NCBI RefSeq assembly: GCF_004005565.1 | Contig: NZ_SADD01000001.1 | Location: 806,001-870,000 of the forward strand | Origin: Lujinxingia sediminis | Lineage (GTDB): Bacteria; Myxococcota_A; Bradymonadia; Bradymonadales; Bradymonadaceae | DNA: 64,000 nucleotides | Direction of reading: 5' to 3' | Shown: positions 1-10,678 of the stretch, in pieces | Position numbering within the stretch: position 1 is the first letter of the stretch | Layout of the letters: every line of letters begins with the position of its first letter | Notes under the pieces: generated by a model | The model's input: the letters and a program-made list of their open reading frames with translations, nothing else | Told to the model about the DNA's origin: nothing | Databases searched by the model: none | Program-made: the position numbers and the translations under genes

Positions 1-1
1 T

Positions 2-844
2 CGCCGCCGCGAGGTGCGCGTCATTCACTCTGGCGAAGAGGTCAGCATCATCGGCCCGGCCAGACTCACCCAGGCTGCCGACAGGCTGCGCATCGGTCCC
101 GGGAACTGGAACGCGCCGGAGTACGTGATCACGACCCTGGGCGAGGCGAAGCTCACGCAAAACTACGGGCGTTGGGCGCTTTTTCTGCTCCTGGTAGCGC
201 TCGCGCTCCTGGGCTGGTGGGCTGGCTCCGGAGGCGTGGTTGAGTCCCGGGCGATACGACATGCCTGGGCTGCCCCGGGCGAGTACCCCGGCGCCCGCGC
301 CCTACTGATGGCCTGGGCGCTGGCCTGCGTGCTGATGCTCTACCTCAAGGTGATCTTCGACGGGATGGTGGCTCTCCAGAACCGTGTCGAGCGGGCCTGG
401 TCGATGTTGGAGGTGGAGCTGGCCCGGCGACATCATCTGATCTCAACGCTCGTCGACCTTGTCCGCGGCTATGGGGCGCATGAGGCTGAGGTGATGCGGG
501 AGGTCGCCAGACGTCGAAACCCGGCTCTAGCTGGCGAACGAGGTAGCGAGGTGCGCTCCCGGGCTCGGTCGGAGCGCGATGTGCAGGCTACCTCATCATG
601 CGATGCGCTGGCGGAGGCGTATCCCAACCTTCGCTCCAGTGAGCACTACCTGCGTCTGATGGATGCGTTGCGATCCACAGAAGATCGCGTGGCGTGGGCC
701 CGAACCTTCTACAATGACTCCGTTGAGCGACATAATACGCGCCTGCAGCGCTTCCCCGATCGCATGGTGTGGCGAGTGTTCGGCGTGCGGCCCGCTCCCA
801 GCGAGCGGGATCGGAGACGCGAGAACACAGCGAGCGACCCATGA
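2..844 (+). CDS. LemA-family membrane protein, 5' end cut by window edge
   Basis: The frame is open to the left edge, so the N-terminus is probably missing; the first internal start candidate is GTG at 14. The visible protein has about 50 polar residues, a hydrophobic segment (FLLLVALALLGWW), a second membrane segment (LMAWALACVLMLYL) and then a LemA-type helical domain. LemA hallmarks are NRVERAW, a double-Arg-plus-His motif (ARRHHLISTLVDLV) and a C-terminal ARTFYNDSVERHN..FP block ending in an FGV motif. The stretch before the first helix (GEEVSIIGPARL) resembles the beta-rich GIDE-type domain often joined to LemA in bacteria; that link is inference. LemA proteins have no firmly assigned biochemical role. 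The stop overlaps the next ATG (ATGA), so the two genes are likely co-translated. Confidence 0.7.
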   Translation, partial: RRREVRVIHSGEEVSIIGPARLTQAADRLRIGPGNWNAPEYVITTLGEAKLTQNYGRWALFLLLVALALLGWWAGSGGVVESRAIRHAWAAPGEYPGARALLMAWALACVLMLYLKVIFDGMVALQNRVERAWSMLEVELARRHHLISTLVDLVRGYGAHEAEVMREVARRRNPALAGERGSEVRSRARSERDVQATSSCDALAEAYPNLRSSEHYLRLMDALRSTEDRVAWARTFYNDSVERHNTRLQRFPDRMVWRVFGVRPAPSERDRRRENTASDP

Positions 845-1677
845 AACGTGCCGGTCTGCTGGCTGTGGTCATCATTGCATGTGGAGCCATCATGATGGGT
901 TGGCAGAGCAGGCTGATCTTCTATCCGGAACGCCTGGCGGCGGACGTCGACTTTGAACTTCCGCGCTCCGCCGAAGAGGTGCAAATCACAACCTCCGACA
1001 AGGAGGTGCTCAGCGCAGTGCTGCACCGCGCTCAATCCAGTCAAGGGGTTATCCTCTACTTTCATGGGAATGCCGGTAGCCTGCGCACCTGGAAAGACGT
1101 CAGCTCCGATTTCGTTCCTCTGGGCTACGACACGTTGGTGCTCGACTACCGGGGCTACGGAAAGAGCACCGGACGCATCACTGAGGCCGGGCTTTACGAA
1201 GACGGACGCGCGGCGTACCGCTGGCTCATTCAGCAGGGCTATCATCCTGATGACGTGGTGATCTACGGACGCAGCATCGGCAGCGGCGTAGCCTCGAAGG
1301 TGGTGAGCGAGGTTGAGGCCCGCGCGCTCATCCTGGAGTCGCCCTTTAGTAGTCTGGTGACCCTCGGCCGTGAGTTAATGCCCTGGGCATTGCCGGGGCT
1401 TACGCTGCGTTTTCGCTTCCCGAACGAGATCCATCTGGCGCAGACATCACTGCCGGTGCTCCTGGTCCACGGCCGCGCCGACGAGTTGATCGGAGCGCAT
1501 CATAGCGAGCGCCTGGCGGAGGTCCTTGGGGAGCGCGCGGAGCTTCATCTCATTGAGGGCGGCGCTCATAACGACCTCGCTGCTTTCGCGCCCTACCACC
1601 GGGCGATCGCTGCGTTTCTCGCCAGTCATCGAAGCGGTGGTGCCGCCCATGTTCCCACCGCCGAGCCCGCACCTTAA
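841..1677 (+). CDS. ABHD13/BEM46-like alpha/beta hydrolase, membrane-anchored
   Basis: A 278-residue protein with an N-terminal hydrophobic anchor (LLAVVIIACGAIMMGW) followed by LIFYPERL, a typical opening of BEM46/ABHD13 hydrolases. The oxyanion region is YFHGNAG, the nucleophile elbow is GRSIGSG, an Asp sits in VHGRADELI and the catalytic His is in GGAHND, so the triad looks complete. The ATG at 841 is chosen because it overlaps the upstream LemA stop as ATGA; a longer in-frame start at 769 would lie deep inside the LemA gene. Substrate is unknown: this family holds serine hydrolases and thioesterase-like enzymes. It converges on the next gene with only 7 bases between the stops and no hairpin there. 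Confidence 0.85.
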   Translation: MKRAGLLAVVIIACGAIMMGWQSRLIFYPERLAADVDFELPRSAEEVQITTSDKEVLSAVLHRAQSSQGVILYFHGNAGSLRTWKDVSSDFVPLGYDTLVLDYRGYGKSTGRITEAGLYEDGRAAYRWLIQQGYHPDDVVIYGRSIGSGVASKVVSEVEARALILESPFSSLVTLGRELMPWALPGLTLRFRFPNEIHLAQTSLPVLLVHGRADELIGAHHSERLAEVLGERAELHLIEGGAHNDLAAFAPYHRAIAAFLASHRSGGAAHVPTAEPAP

Positions 1678-1684
1678 GTGAGGG

Positions 1685-3190
1685 TCACGGGCGCCACTCG
1701 ATCTGAAACCCGATCATCGGGCCGCCCTGGCTGACCTCGGCATAGCAGGTGCGCTCGCCAGAGGTGGCCTGTTCCCCGGAGGGCAGTGTGGGACCGCTGC
1801 CGCAGTCCACCTCCCGGGTGCCACGAAGTTGGGCGAGCCCGACGGTTGGCACAAAGAAGATCGAAGCGCGGTCGCCGTTGCCCCGTGCCAGCACTTTCAG
1901 CCCCACCTCGCCGAAGGCATGACCGGCAAAGCCAGCACCGCCGCGCGCGACGATCCAGGAGGATTTCCCGATGGAGCCCGCCGGAACCTGCGCCCCCCCG
2001 GCGGTGCCGCCGTAGCGGAAGGCGCCATCGTAGAGAAAGAAGTTGTTTACGAGCTGAATGTGAATCCCGTCGAGCGCCCCCAGGCGAACTTTTTGGGAGA
2101 TGGCAAAACCCAGCTCTGCCCCGAATCCGCCGGTGTCGCTGCTGCCGCTCTGATATGCCGTGGAGTTGATCGTGGTGGTCCCCACGCCGATGCCCACCTG
2201 AAAAGGGGTGGTGTCATACGACACGATGGCCGTACCGATCACGGCAAGCAGGTTGGTCGCGCGCGAGAAGCCGACCGCCAGAGGATCGACGAGAATCTCT
2301 GCGGTCCAGGGCCCCTTAAACTGATAGGCGGCCGAGGCTTCGCTCAAGGAGCCCGCACCCACCGTTCCCAGGGCAAGAAAAGGGCGCAGCGTAAAGCTCA
2401 AACGGGCCAACCCGGGGAGGCGAGGAGGCGCGAGCCGGCTGGTCGTCCGCTCCTGGTCGGTGGGCCTGGCGAGCGCACCGGCGGGCACGCGCTCGTTGAC
2501 ACCCAGGCTGAGCTCGGCACGGTTTTCGCTGAGCGAGTCGATGGGGGCAATCGCCAGAGTGCGCACGCGCTGCGTGCTCTCTGAGGTATCGCCCAGGCGT
2601 ATGGTTTCGATCTCGTAAAGCTCCAGAAGTTGGCCAGCCTCCAGGCCCTGCGCCCCGCCCATGTCCACAATGACGCTGCCGTGCTGGCTCTCGACGACGG
2701 TAGCTACGAGCGCCTCATCGGGGCTGGATGACGGGGGTAAGTCAGGGCGCGGCAACGCGGGCTCTTCCGGCGATGTTGCCGGTCCGGCAGGGCGTGGCAA
2801 ACCCGAGAGCAGGCTGGCTTCTTGACGCCGCGTAATCACCCAGACGTCATCTTCTGCGGGGAGCAGGGCATCGATGGGGCCGGATGCACGGCGCACTTCC
2901 CGAGTCCCATCACCGAAGAGCAAAACGCGCTGGTCGGAGCACGCGAGCACCGGACCCTGCTCCCGCATCAGGCTGGCGACGAGCTCGCAACCCTCAGCCC
3001 GGGCGCGCGAGGTGATGGTGTCGACCTCCGCAGCTTCCTCCGCGGCCTCGTAGCTTTCCGCGCTGTCGGGTTGGGATGGTCCGGTGTCGCTCGGCGAAGG
3101 AGCCTCTTGAGCGACGGCCTCAGGGAGTACCAGCAGAGTGGCAACAATCGCGGCCGTCAGGGGAATGGACAGGGTGGGGCGCAGAAACAT
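1685..3190 (-). CDS. Exported protein with SH3-like middle region and predicted outer-membrane barrel
   Basis: A 501-residue protein. The ATG at 3190 is followed by a clean signal peptide (PTLSIPLTAAIVATLLVLP..AVAQ). GGAG lies upstream. A Glu/Asp/Pro-rich linker follows, then a region rich in beta-strand patterns (VVESQHGSVIVDMGGAQGL, GQLLELYEIETI) that looks like the SH3-type fold seen in FlgT-like envelope proteins. The C-terminal half has alternating hydrophobic/aromatic strands (FTLRPFLALGTVGAG and similar) and ends FQIEWRP, as expected for an outer-membrane barrel. The function is unknown. It lies downstream of maeB on the same strand, but a terminator hairpin separates them. Confidence 0.65.
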   Translation of the reverse strand: MFLRPTLSIPLTAAIVATLLVLPEAVAQEAPSPSDTGPSQPDSAESYEAAEEAAEVDTITSRARAEGCELVASLMREQGPVLACSDQRVLLFGDGTREVRRASGPIDALLPAEDDVWVITRRQEASLLSGLPRPAGPATSPEEPALPRPDLPPSSSPDEALVATVVESQHGSVIVDMGGAQGLEAGQLLELYEIETIRLGDTSESTQRVRTLAIAPIDSLSENRAELSLGVNERVPAGALARPTDQERTTSRLAPPRLPGLARLSFTLRPFLALGTVGAGSLSEASAAYQFKGPWTAEILVDPLAVGFSRATNLLAVIGTAIVSYDTTPFQVGIGVGTTTINSTAYQSGSSDTGGFGAELGFAISQKVRLGALDGIHIQLVNNFFLYDGAFRYGGTAGGAQVPAGSIGKSSWIVARGGAGFAGHAFGEVGLKVLARGNGDRASIFFVPTVGLAQLRGTREVDCGSGPTLPSGEQATSGERTCYAEVSQGGPMIGFQIEWRP

Positions 3191-3321
3191 GGGCGGACTC
3201 CATCGGTAGAAATTCGAGCATCCGGCGCGCAGCGTCGTGAGCATGCGATGGTAATGCCCGGCGGTGTCAGGACAACGAGGTTGGTTCTTCAGTTCTAGGC
3301 CAACGCCCCGGCGCATCATGT

Positions 3322-3360
3322 AAAAAAGCCCCGACAACTCACACAGAGACATCAGGGCTT
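3322..3360 (-). terminator. Intrinsic terminator of maeB
   Basis: On the minus strand a 9-bp stem (AAGCCCTGA pairing with TCGGGGCTT, one G-U pair) with a 17-nt loop is followed directly by a run of T residues. It starts about 23 bases after the maeB stop. Confidence 0.8.
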
Positions 3361-3382
3361 GGTCCTGGCAGAAGGGCCGTAT

Positions 3383-5677
<2,295 letters not shown>

Positions 5678-5723
5678 GGGAGAGGGACTCCGAAGAGGGG
5701 GGGAGGTCGGGCGATCGAGCCCG

Positions 5724-6398
5724 TCACCGGCCTAACAGGTCGTCGAGGTCGGCCAGGGCCTGGGTGATGTCGAAGCGGGAGAGGCCACGGCGTCGGAGCT
5801 CGGTTTCGTCGAGCGTCCGCAGATGGTGATAGTAGCTTCGGGCGCGTTGGCCAAGACGCGCACGTTCCGGGGCGTTGTCGGCCAGAAGTTCCAGGGCATG
5901 AAAGAGGGTGTCTTCGGCGCGATCGTCGATGCGATGCTCCGCGTAGAAGTCAAAGAGCTCCACATACGCGGGCGCCACCTCATCGGGGCTCAACGCCTGC
6001 GCAGCGATCGGATGAACGAGCAGTCGGTGAAGGTGGTGAGCCGCATAGCGGTCTTCGTCGTCGAGACGCTCACGCAGCGTCTGGCGCAACATGTGGAAGG
6101 CCAGAGTTGCGCTCTGAGCTGCGGCCCCCGGTTTCGCCAGGTCGTGGAGCATCGCTGCACGCAGCGTCCACAGTCGCCCCAGCGAGGCCAGAATCGGCGC
6201 ATCAAGCGACCGCAGGTCCTCGTACGTCAGCGTATGGATGAGCTCCGGGCGTGTGTGCAGGTGCTCGGCCAGGACGGAATCGAGGGCCGCCAGAGCCATC
6301 GCGTCGTCGGAGGTCTCGGTGCGCGCGCCGGCGACGCGTTTGTACGCCCGTGAGAGAGCTTCCAGCGCACGCATCAGTTGTTCATTCTTTACGATCAT
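5724..6398 (-). CDS. Hypothetical helical protein (possibly DUF6483-like)
   Basis: A 224-residue, predominantly helical cytosolic protein with no signal peptide or membrane segment. The ATG at 6398 (MIVKNEQLMRALEALSRAYK) is preferred over a TTG at 6455 that crowds the upstream stop. The early helical block, a conserved-looking LDSVLAEHL..LIHTLTYEDLRSL segment and a TPR-like later half resemble the DUF6483 group of uncharacterised proteins, but this is a weak recognition. It follows the 69-residue acidic gene on the same strand (stop at 6459), so the two are probably co-transcribed. No function can be assigned. Confidence 0.6.
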   Translation of the reverse strand: MIVKNEQLMRALEALSRAYKRVAGARTETSDDAMALAALDSVLAEHLHTRPELIHTLTYEDLRSLDAPILASLGRLWTLRAAMLHDLAKPGAAAQSATLAFHMLRQTLRERLDDEDRYAAHHLHRLLVHPIAAQALSPDEVAPAYVELFDFYAEHRIDDRAEDTLFHALELLADNAPERARLGQRARSYYHHLRTLDETELRRRGLSRFDITQALADLDDLLGR

Positions 6399-6458
6399 GG
6401 CAACCAGCTCGAAACGTGCTCTCGGATGCGAATGCAGCGCTGGAAGCGCTACCAACGA

Positions 6459-6668
6459 CTAGCCCTCGCGCGGGTCATAGCCCAGGAGTTGGTCGGCAAC
6501 TTCGCCCACGCTGAGCTCATCATCTTCGATGAGGGTGAGCGCGTCGGCATCGCTCATGGAGAGCTCCAGGGTGTTGATGAGGCGCTCGACCTCACCCGGG
6601 TCAAGCTCTCCGCGGTCGAGCTCGTCGAGCATCAGGATAAGTTGTTCACGGCTAACGCGTCGCTTCAT
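6459..6668 (-). CDS. Small acidic hypothetical protein
   Basis: A 69-residue acidic helical protein starting MKRRVSREQL and ending YDPREG. The ATG at 6668 has a good GGGAG ribosome-binding site 6 bases upstream. The sequence is a basic head followed by Glu/Asp-rich amphipathic helices (LDELDRGELDPGEVERL) and has no recognisable domain. It lies between two other minus-strand small genes and is probably in one operon with the downstream helical gene. Codon usage and the ribosome-binding site support it as real. Confidence 0.6.
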   Translation of the reverse strand: MKRRVSREQLILMLDELDRGELDPGEVERLINTLELSMSDADALTLIEDDELSVGEVADQLLGYDPREG

Positions 6669-6744
6669 GGTGCGCTCCCTGAGATAGAGGTTCAAAGGAA
6701 ACTGCAATCAGAGAGTGATAAGCACCCTTTCGCGCCTCGACAGC

Positions 6745-7065
6745 TCAGGGCGAGCTTGCGGGCTGTGGAAGGGCCGCACGCATGCACGCCATGTAGACCT
6801 CACGATCATGATCGACGGCGAAGTTGCCGGCCTCATTCATGACCATCGCGTCGTTAAAACAGGGGCGGTGATGGCTGCCGATGGCGTCGGCGCACACGCT
6901 CTCGTCATGTTGACCCACACAGCGTCGCTCGAAGTAGTGGGCGAACTCATGGGCCACCTCCGGATCGTAGGGAGGGCTCTCCACAAAGTTGACGTAGGAC
7001 CAGGCGGCGACTCCGCCGACGATGAGCAGGGCGATGGCCAGAACGATGAGCTTGGAGCTTTGCAC
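6745..7065 (-). CDS. Small membrane-anchored hypothetical protein
   Basis: A 106-residue protein from a GTG start with GAGG upstream. One N-terminal hydrophobic segment (LIVLAIALLIVGGVAAW) is followed by a probably periplasmic domain with four Cys (RRCVGQ, SVCADA, RPCFND, MACMRA), a spacing that could form two disulfides. No lipobox is present. The family is not recognised. It is upstream of the 69-residue gene on the same strand with a 76-base gap. Confidence 0.5.
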   Translation of the reverse strand: MQSSKLIVLAIALLIVGGVAAWSYVNFVESPPYDPEVAHEFAHYFERRCVGQHDESVCADAIGSHHRPCFNDAMVMNEAGNFAVDHDREVYMACMRAALPQPASSP

Positions 7066-7224
7066 GGCACCCTCAGGACTTCAGGGGAGGGAGGCGAGGA
7101 CGCCTCGGGGAAAGGAACTCGACATGTAGGCAATTTTACGGGTATGAACAACCAACATATCCGACGGCCCGATGGGCCTGACCTGGCGGTAAGATCGCGC
7201 GACGCGCTGCGTCAACAGAAGACG

Positions 7225-7253
7225 TTGAAAGTTCGCGTTTGAGGTGTCATACT
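7225..7253 (+). promoter_or_regulatory. Sigma-70-type promoter of the first cold-shock gene
   Basis: TTGAAA at 7225-7230 and CATACT at 7248-7253 are separated by exactly 17 bases, a close match to the housekeeping consensus. The predicted start site, near 7260, gives a leader of about 327 nt before the cspA-like ATG. Confidence 0.55.
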
Positions 7254-7259
7254 CCCTCG

Positions 7260-7586
7260 CGTTCATGGCAATTTGCTTACGCGAGTTCTTACCGAGCTTT
7301 CGGAGCCCCGACGTGACGTCGAGGTCTGGCAGCAGGGGGAGGGTTTCAAGGGGGCTGTTGGTATGAACACCAGAGCGATTTTTGTTTTGAGGTGAGGGCA
7401 TGTAAGGCGCTCGCCGGTCGCTCGAGATCCACGTCGTCGACGCGTAGTACCCCCACCGGGGGCGTCGTTCGGATTTTCCCATCGCGGCATGGTGCGTGGT
7501 GGGTTAGTTAGGACCGGGGAGGTCCCGGGTTGTCTTTGTCAGGCGACGGTCAAAGGCAGCGCAGATCATGTTTCAGGAGTTAGGCA
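7260..7586 (+). promoter_or_regulatory. Long 5' leader of the first cold-shock gene
   Basis: This stretch has no credible gene: the minus-strand frames here have no recognisable protein. Cold-shock genes of the cspA type commonly carry long structured leaders that refold with temperature, and the position, length and upstream promoter fit this. I did not fold the RNA. An AGGAG-like site (CAGGAGTTAGGCAATG) sits just before the start codon. Confidence 0.45.
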
Positions 7587-7793
7587 ATGAAGATTCAAGG
7601 TACGGTTAAGTGGTTCAATGCGGACAAGGGCTACGGTTTCCTCACCCAGCCTGATGGCGAAGATGTTTTCTGCCACTTCAGCGCGATTCAGTCCTCGGGC
7701 TTCAAGACCCTTCGCGAAGATCAGCGCGTTGAGTTTGAAGTTGAGCAGGGCCCCAAGGGTCTTCAGGCGGTCAACGTTGTGCCGCTTGACTAA
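7587..7793 (+). CDS. Cold-shock domain protein
   Basis: A 68-residue single cold-shock domain, the standard CspA length. RNP1 is KGYGFL and RNP2 is DVFCHFSAI (VFVHF in the classic form), both needed for single-stranded nucleic-acid binding. It begins [12 protein letters not shown] as in CspA. It should act as an RNA chaperone or antiterminator in the cytosol. It has its own promoter, long leader and strong terminator, so it is a monocistronic unit. The second copy at 8709-8921 is about 80 percent alike in protein sequence but has diverged in DNA, so it is not a recent duplication. Confidence 0.95.
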   Translation: MKIQGTVKWFNADKGYGFLTQPDGEDVFCHFSAIQSSGFKTLREDQRVEFEVEQGPKGLQAVNVVPLD

Positions 7794-7814
7794 GGTCTGT
7801 TCGACTTAGAATAG

Positions 7815-7847
7815 AACCCCGACGTCGCGAGACGTCGGGGTTTTTTT
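7815..7847 (+). terminator. Intrinsic terminator of the first cold-shock gene
   Basis: A 12-bp perfect stem (AACCCCGACGTC / GACGTCGGGGTT) with a GCGA loop is followed by a run of T, 21 bases past the stop codon. Confidence 0.9.
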
Positions 7848-7867
7848 ATGGGCCTCAGGAGGTAACG

Positions 7868-8524
7868 ATGGGCTGGCGAGCAGTGGTCGGGGCGGTGGTG
7901 GTGGTGGTGATGGGCTGTGCAGCAGGAAGCGCGGACCAGCCGGTGATGCGCCGCTACGTGGAGGTCGAGGGAGGCCTGGGCGGGGCGGTCGCCGACGGGG
8001 ATTGGGAGTGGGCCAAAAGCTCTCGCCATGTGCGTTGCGGCGAGGCGGATATTCGTGGTGATGATCTCGGCGCGAATGTGGTCGAGGGCGGGGATGTCGC
8101 GAACTGGTCGTCGGTTGTTGCGGAGCGCGGCGACCGCTGCGGCGATGATTACGAGACGGCGCTTTTTCGCCTCGCCAACTGCGAGCGTCGTGAGCGTGGG
8201 CTGAGCGAACTTACCTGCGATATGAGGCTGGTGGCTCTGGGGCGTCAACACAGCGCTGATATGCGGGATCGGGACTTTTTTTCGCACGTGAATCCCCGGG
8301 GCCAGGGGCCCTTTGATCGCATGGAGGCGGTGGGGATTGCCTATCGCGCGGCCGCCGAAAACATCGGGCTCGCCCCCACCGTAGCGCATGCTCATCGGGG
8401 ATGGATGGACTCGGCCGGGCATCGGCAGAATGTGTTGCACGAGGGTCTGACCCACTATGGTGTCGGGGTCGTCGCCAGTGAGCAGGGCTACTTCAAGACG
8501 GCGCTCTTTATCGCGCTGCCCTGA
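7868..8524 (+). CDS. CAP/SCP-domain lipoprotein
   Basis: A 218-residue exported protein. The lipobox VVMGC puts the lipidated Cys at residue 17. The C-terminal half is a CAP (cysteine-rich secretory/PR-1) domain of the bacterial YkwD type: LRLANCERRERGLSEL, the metal-site His in GRQHSADM, FFSHVNPRGQGPFDR, AAENIG, and the second His with GWMDSAGHRQNVL and YGVGVV. Bacterial CAP proteins are extracytoplasmic and of mostly unknown biochemical role. A near-perfect ribosome-binding site (AGGAGGT) lies 5 bases before the ATG. The first 90 residues after the lipobox match nothing I know. Confidence 0.88.
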   Translation: MGWRAVVGAVVVVVMGCAAGSADQPVMRRYVEVEGGLGGAVADGDWEWAKSSRHVRCGEADIRGDDLGANVVEGGDVANWSSVVAERGDRCGDDYETALFRLANCERRERGLSELTCDMRLVALGRQHSADMRDRDFFSHVNPRGQGPFDRMEAVGIAYRAAAENIGLAPTVAHAHRGWMDSAGHRQNVLHEGLTHYGVGVVASEQGYFKTALFIALP

Positions 8525-8615
8525 TCCGTGGGTTCATGAGGTCGAAGCCTGGGCCCGTCTGCCAGAGGGAGCCAGCGCGCTATCGCTCTCGAATGTAAAG
8601 GTGAGGGGTTTTGAC

Positions 8616-8629
8616 ATAATTATAATTAT
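8616..8629. promoter_or_regulatory. 14-bp AT-only palindrome, Fur-box-like
   Basis: ATAATTATAATTAT is a perfect palindrome made only of A and T inside a GC-rich intergenic stretch. The overlapping right half ATTATCA matches the Fur 7-1-7 half-site, and the left half matches it at 5 of 7 positions. A TTGACA touches it on the left. No gene starts nearby on either strand, so its role is unclear. Confidence 0.3.
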
Positions 8630-8650
8630 CAGGCGGCCTGTGTTCGGACG

Positions 8651-8682
8651 AAAAAAAACCGCGGAGCCGAAGCTCCGCGGTT
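8651..8682 (-). terminator. Intrinsic terminator of the second cold-shock gene
   Basis: On the minus strand an 11-bp perfect stem (AACCGCGGAGC / GCTCCGCGGTT) is closed by a TTCG tetraloop and followed by eight T residues, 26 bases past the stop. Confidence 0.92.
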
Positions 8683-8708
8683 GATAGACCGATACTTTCT
8701 AAGCCGGA

Positions 8709-8921
8709 TCAGTCAAGGGGGATGACGTTCACAGCCTGCAGGCCTTTGGGGCCTTGCTCGACTTCGAACTCCACCTGCTGGTCTTCACGCAGGGTCTTGA
8801 ATCCCGAGCTCTGGATGGCGCTGAAGTGACAGAACACATCTTCACCATTGGGCTGGCTGATGAAGCCGAAGCCTTTTTGTTCGCTGAACCACTTCACTGA
8901 ACCGACGAGACGCTGTGCCAT
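8709..8921 (-). CDS. Cold-shock domain protein, second copy
   Basis: A 70-residue single cold-shock domain: [13 protein letters not shown] (RNP1 KGFGFI) and DVFCHFSAI (RNP2). The ATG at 8921 is chosen because AGGAGA lies 6 bases upstream and the protein then has the family length; the frame runs on for about 120 more codons upstream without resembling anything. From RNP2 to the C-terminus it is nearly identical in protein to the first copy ([26 protein letters not shown]). It should act as an RNA chaperone. The 270 bases upstream (8922-9192) carry no gene and include a short inverted repeat AGCTAC/GTAGCT at 9092-9111. Confidence 0.95.
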   Translation of the reverse strand: MAQRLVGSVKWFSEQKGFGFISQPNGEDVFCHFSAIQSSGFKTLREDQQVEFEVEQGPKGLQAVNVIPLD

Positions 8922-9192
8922 GTTGCTTTCTCCTGTGGTGGTGGCCTCAAAGTTTGGGAGGTCGCCACCTGTCGCGCCACCCCTGGCAACGCGTGCCCAT
9001 CCAAAGATGTGGGCTGTGGGTATGAATCGAGCGACGATGAGCCGTGGACACCGCATATACGCGATGACACATCCCTCCAGGGGAGGGGCGAAGCTACGAA
9101 CAAGAGTAGCTCCGAGGAGACACCACCGTCCGGGCCTTCCTACGTGAAGCCGGAGGGAAAGGCAAGGACGAACCTCCGACGAGATCCGGGTG

Positions 9193-10512
9193 TCAGGGGC
9201 GACGCACCGCCAGGTTGTCAATGAAGCGCAGGTAGTCCGGACACATCTCCTGCTCTTCGTCGTCAAAGCTAGACTCCGGCCCGCTGCAGTCAATGCGACT
9301 TAAGGGAGAGCTGCATAGCGCGGTCAGATCCAGGGGGCGAGTAAGTGCTTTGCTGGCGCGGTTGTTGGCGATGTTGAGTTCGGTGAGCTTTCCCCGCGGG
9401 TCAACGCTGGCTTCCACAATCACCCGGGAAGGCAAGGCCTCCATGGCTTCGGCGTCACCGACAATGATGACCTGGCCTTCGAGCAGGGCGTGATAGACGT
9501 CTTTCCAGCCCGGGGAGAGCCCCTGCTCGACACTGTCGCAGGTGGGGGGCTCGGGGTAGCGCTGGTGTCCTTTATAATGCTCCCGGATCTCGGCGTCGAA
9601 AGGCTCCAGATCCATGATGCAGAAGGAGAGTTTGGTTCCCTGCGCAAGCGCGCAATCCTCAGGGCGCGGGCCCGGGGTGTCGCATGCTGCCGTGGGCTGG
9701 ATCAGCCCGAGCTCCAGCCAGTCTTTGAAGTGAATATGGTTATGCCCGGGGTGAAGCTCAAAGGCGTCTTGCCCCAGATCGACCTCATCCTGCCCCCCCG
9801 GGTGGCGGTCGAGCTTCTGCACCACCTGCGCACGTTCCGGGTCATCTCCCGGGCCAAAGCCTCGCCCCTCCAGATGAAGCGGACCGGTGCCCACGTTGGC
9901 TGTGCTGGCTCCGACGCGCAGGCCGAAGATCGGAGGCCCGGAAGGCATGATCGCGCATTGCCAGAGGTTATCCTCAAATTCGCGCACGTCGACGATGATA
10001 TCGGGCAAGAGCTGGTAGTCGCCTTCACGCGGCCACAGCGCGAAGTCTTCGCGGCGACACGGCCCTCCGGCGCTCTCGATACCTCTGGAGGTACAGAGGT
10101 CCATGGAGCATGGCTCGTTATAGCCGTCGTGGAAGCGGTAGAAGATTCCCGGGCGGTAGTCAGGATGGTCGATGCGCACGCGGTACCACTGTCCCGGGCT
10201 CAGCGTTGACTCCGGGTCGACCAGGCAGGGGCCGGCACCGCCCAGCCCGAAGTTCGATCCGTTGAAGCGCGCCCGGGCGCTGCGCGTGAAGTGATCGGGT
10301 TGCTCGCGCCGAAGTTCACGTGGCCACTCCCAGCTGTAGCCGGTGGATTCAGGCGGTGGCCAGGCGTAGAGGCGGAGCTCGGCGTCGGGCACCGGCGAGG
10401 AGGTCAGGGCGTCTTCGACGCTTCCAGAGGTGCACGCTGACAGGTGCAGGGTGCACCACGCCAGCCATAACACGGCACAGAGCAGTCTGGCTCGATTCGA
10501 CGCATTGTTCAT
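9193..10512 (-). CDS. Lysyl-oxidase-like lipoprotein
   Basis: A 439-residue lipoprotein. The ATG at 10512 has GGGGGA upstream, and the lipobox LSAC is near residue 26. From about residue 190 the protein matches the copper-binding lysyl oxidase fold found in bacteria: [17 protein letters not shown], the His-rich [12 protein letters not shown] (copper ligands in the family), [29 protein letters not shown] and a final [11 protein letters not shown]. Lysyl oxidases oxidise lysine side chains in extracellular proteins; that activity here is inferred from the motif set only. The first half has several Cys and no recognised domain. It is divergent from the unknown lipoprotein at 10679, with 166 bases shared between them. 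Confidence 0.8.
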   Translation of the reverse strand: MNNASNRARLLCAVLWLAWCTLHLSACTSGSVEDALTSSPVPDAELRLYAWPPPESTGYSWEWPRELRREQPDHFTRSARARFNGSNFGLGGAGPCLVDPESTLSPGQWYRVRIDHPDYRPGIFYRFHDGYNEPCSMDLCTSRGIESAGGPCRREDFALWPREGDYQLLPDIIVDVREFEDNLWQCAIMPSGPPIFGLRVGASTANVGTGPLHLEGRGFGPGDDPERAQVVQKLDRHPGGQDEVDLGQDAFELHPGHNHIHFKDWLELGLIQPTAACDTPGPRPEDCALAQGTKLSFCIMDLEPFDAEIREHYKGHQRYPEPPTCDSVEQGLSPGWKDVYHALLEGQVIIVGDAEAMEALPSRVIVEASVDPRGKLTELNIANNRASKALTRPLDLTALCSSPLSRIDCSGPESSFDDEEQEMCPDYLRFIDNLAVRRP

Positions 10513-10678
10513 CTTCCCCCCTGTGAGCCGAGGGAGCACCTCCGTGTGCTCAGCTCCCCCCCTCCTGATTTCTTGGATCACGTTCAACTAGAGCGTAAAC
10601 ATAAAGTCGCCTGCGGCCAGGGGTTTTCCCTCTGGTTGTCGCGAGGCATTCACCAGAAGATGCTCCGGAGAGACACAC

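Noticed and set aside
7081-7482. A 133-codon minus-strand frame in the cold-shock leader
   Set aside because: No domain or ribosome-binding site, and the region is better explained as promoter and leader of the plus-strand cold-shock gene.
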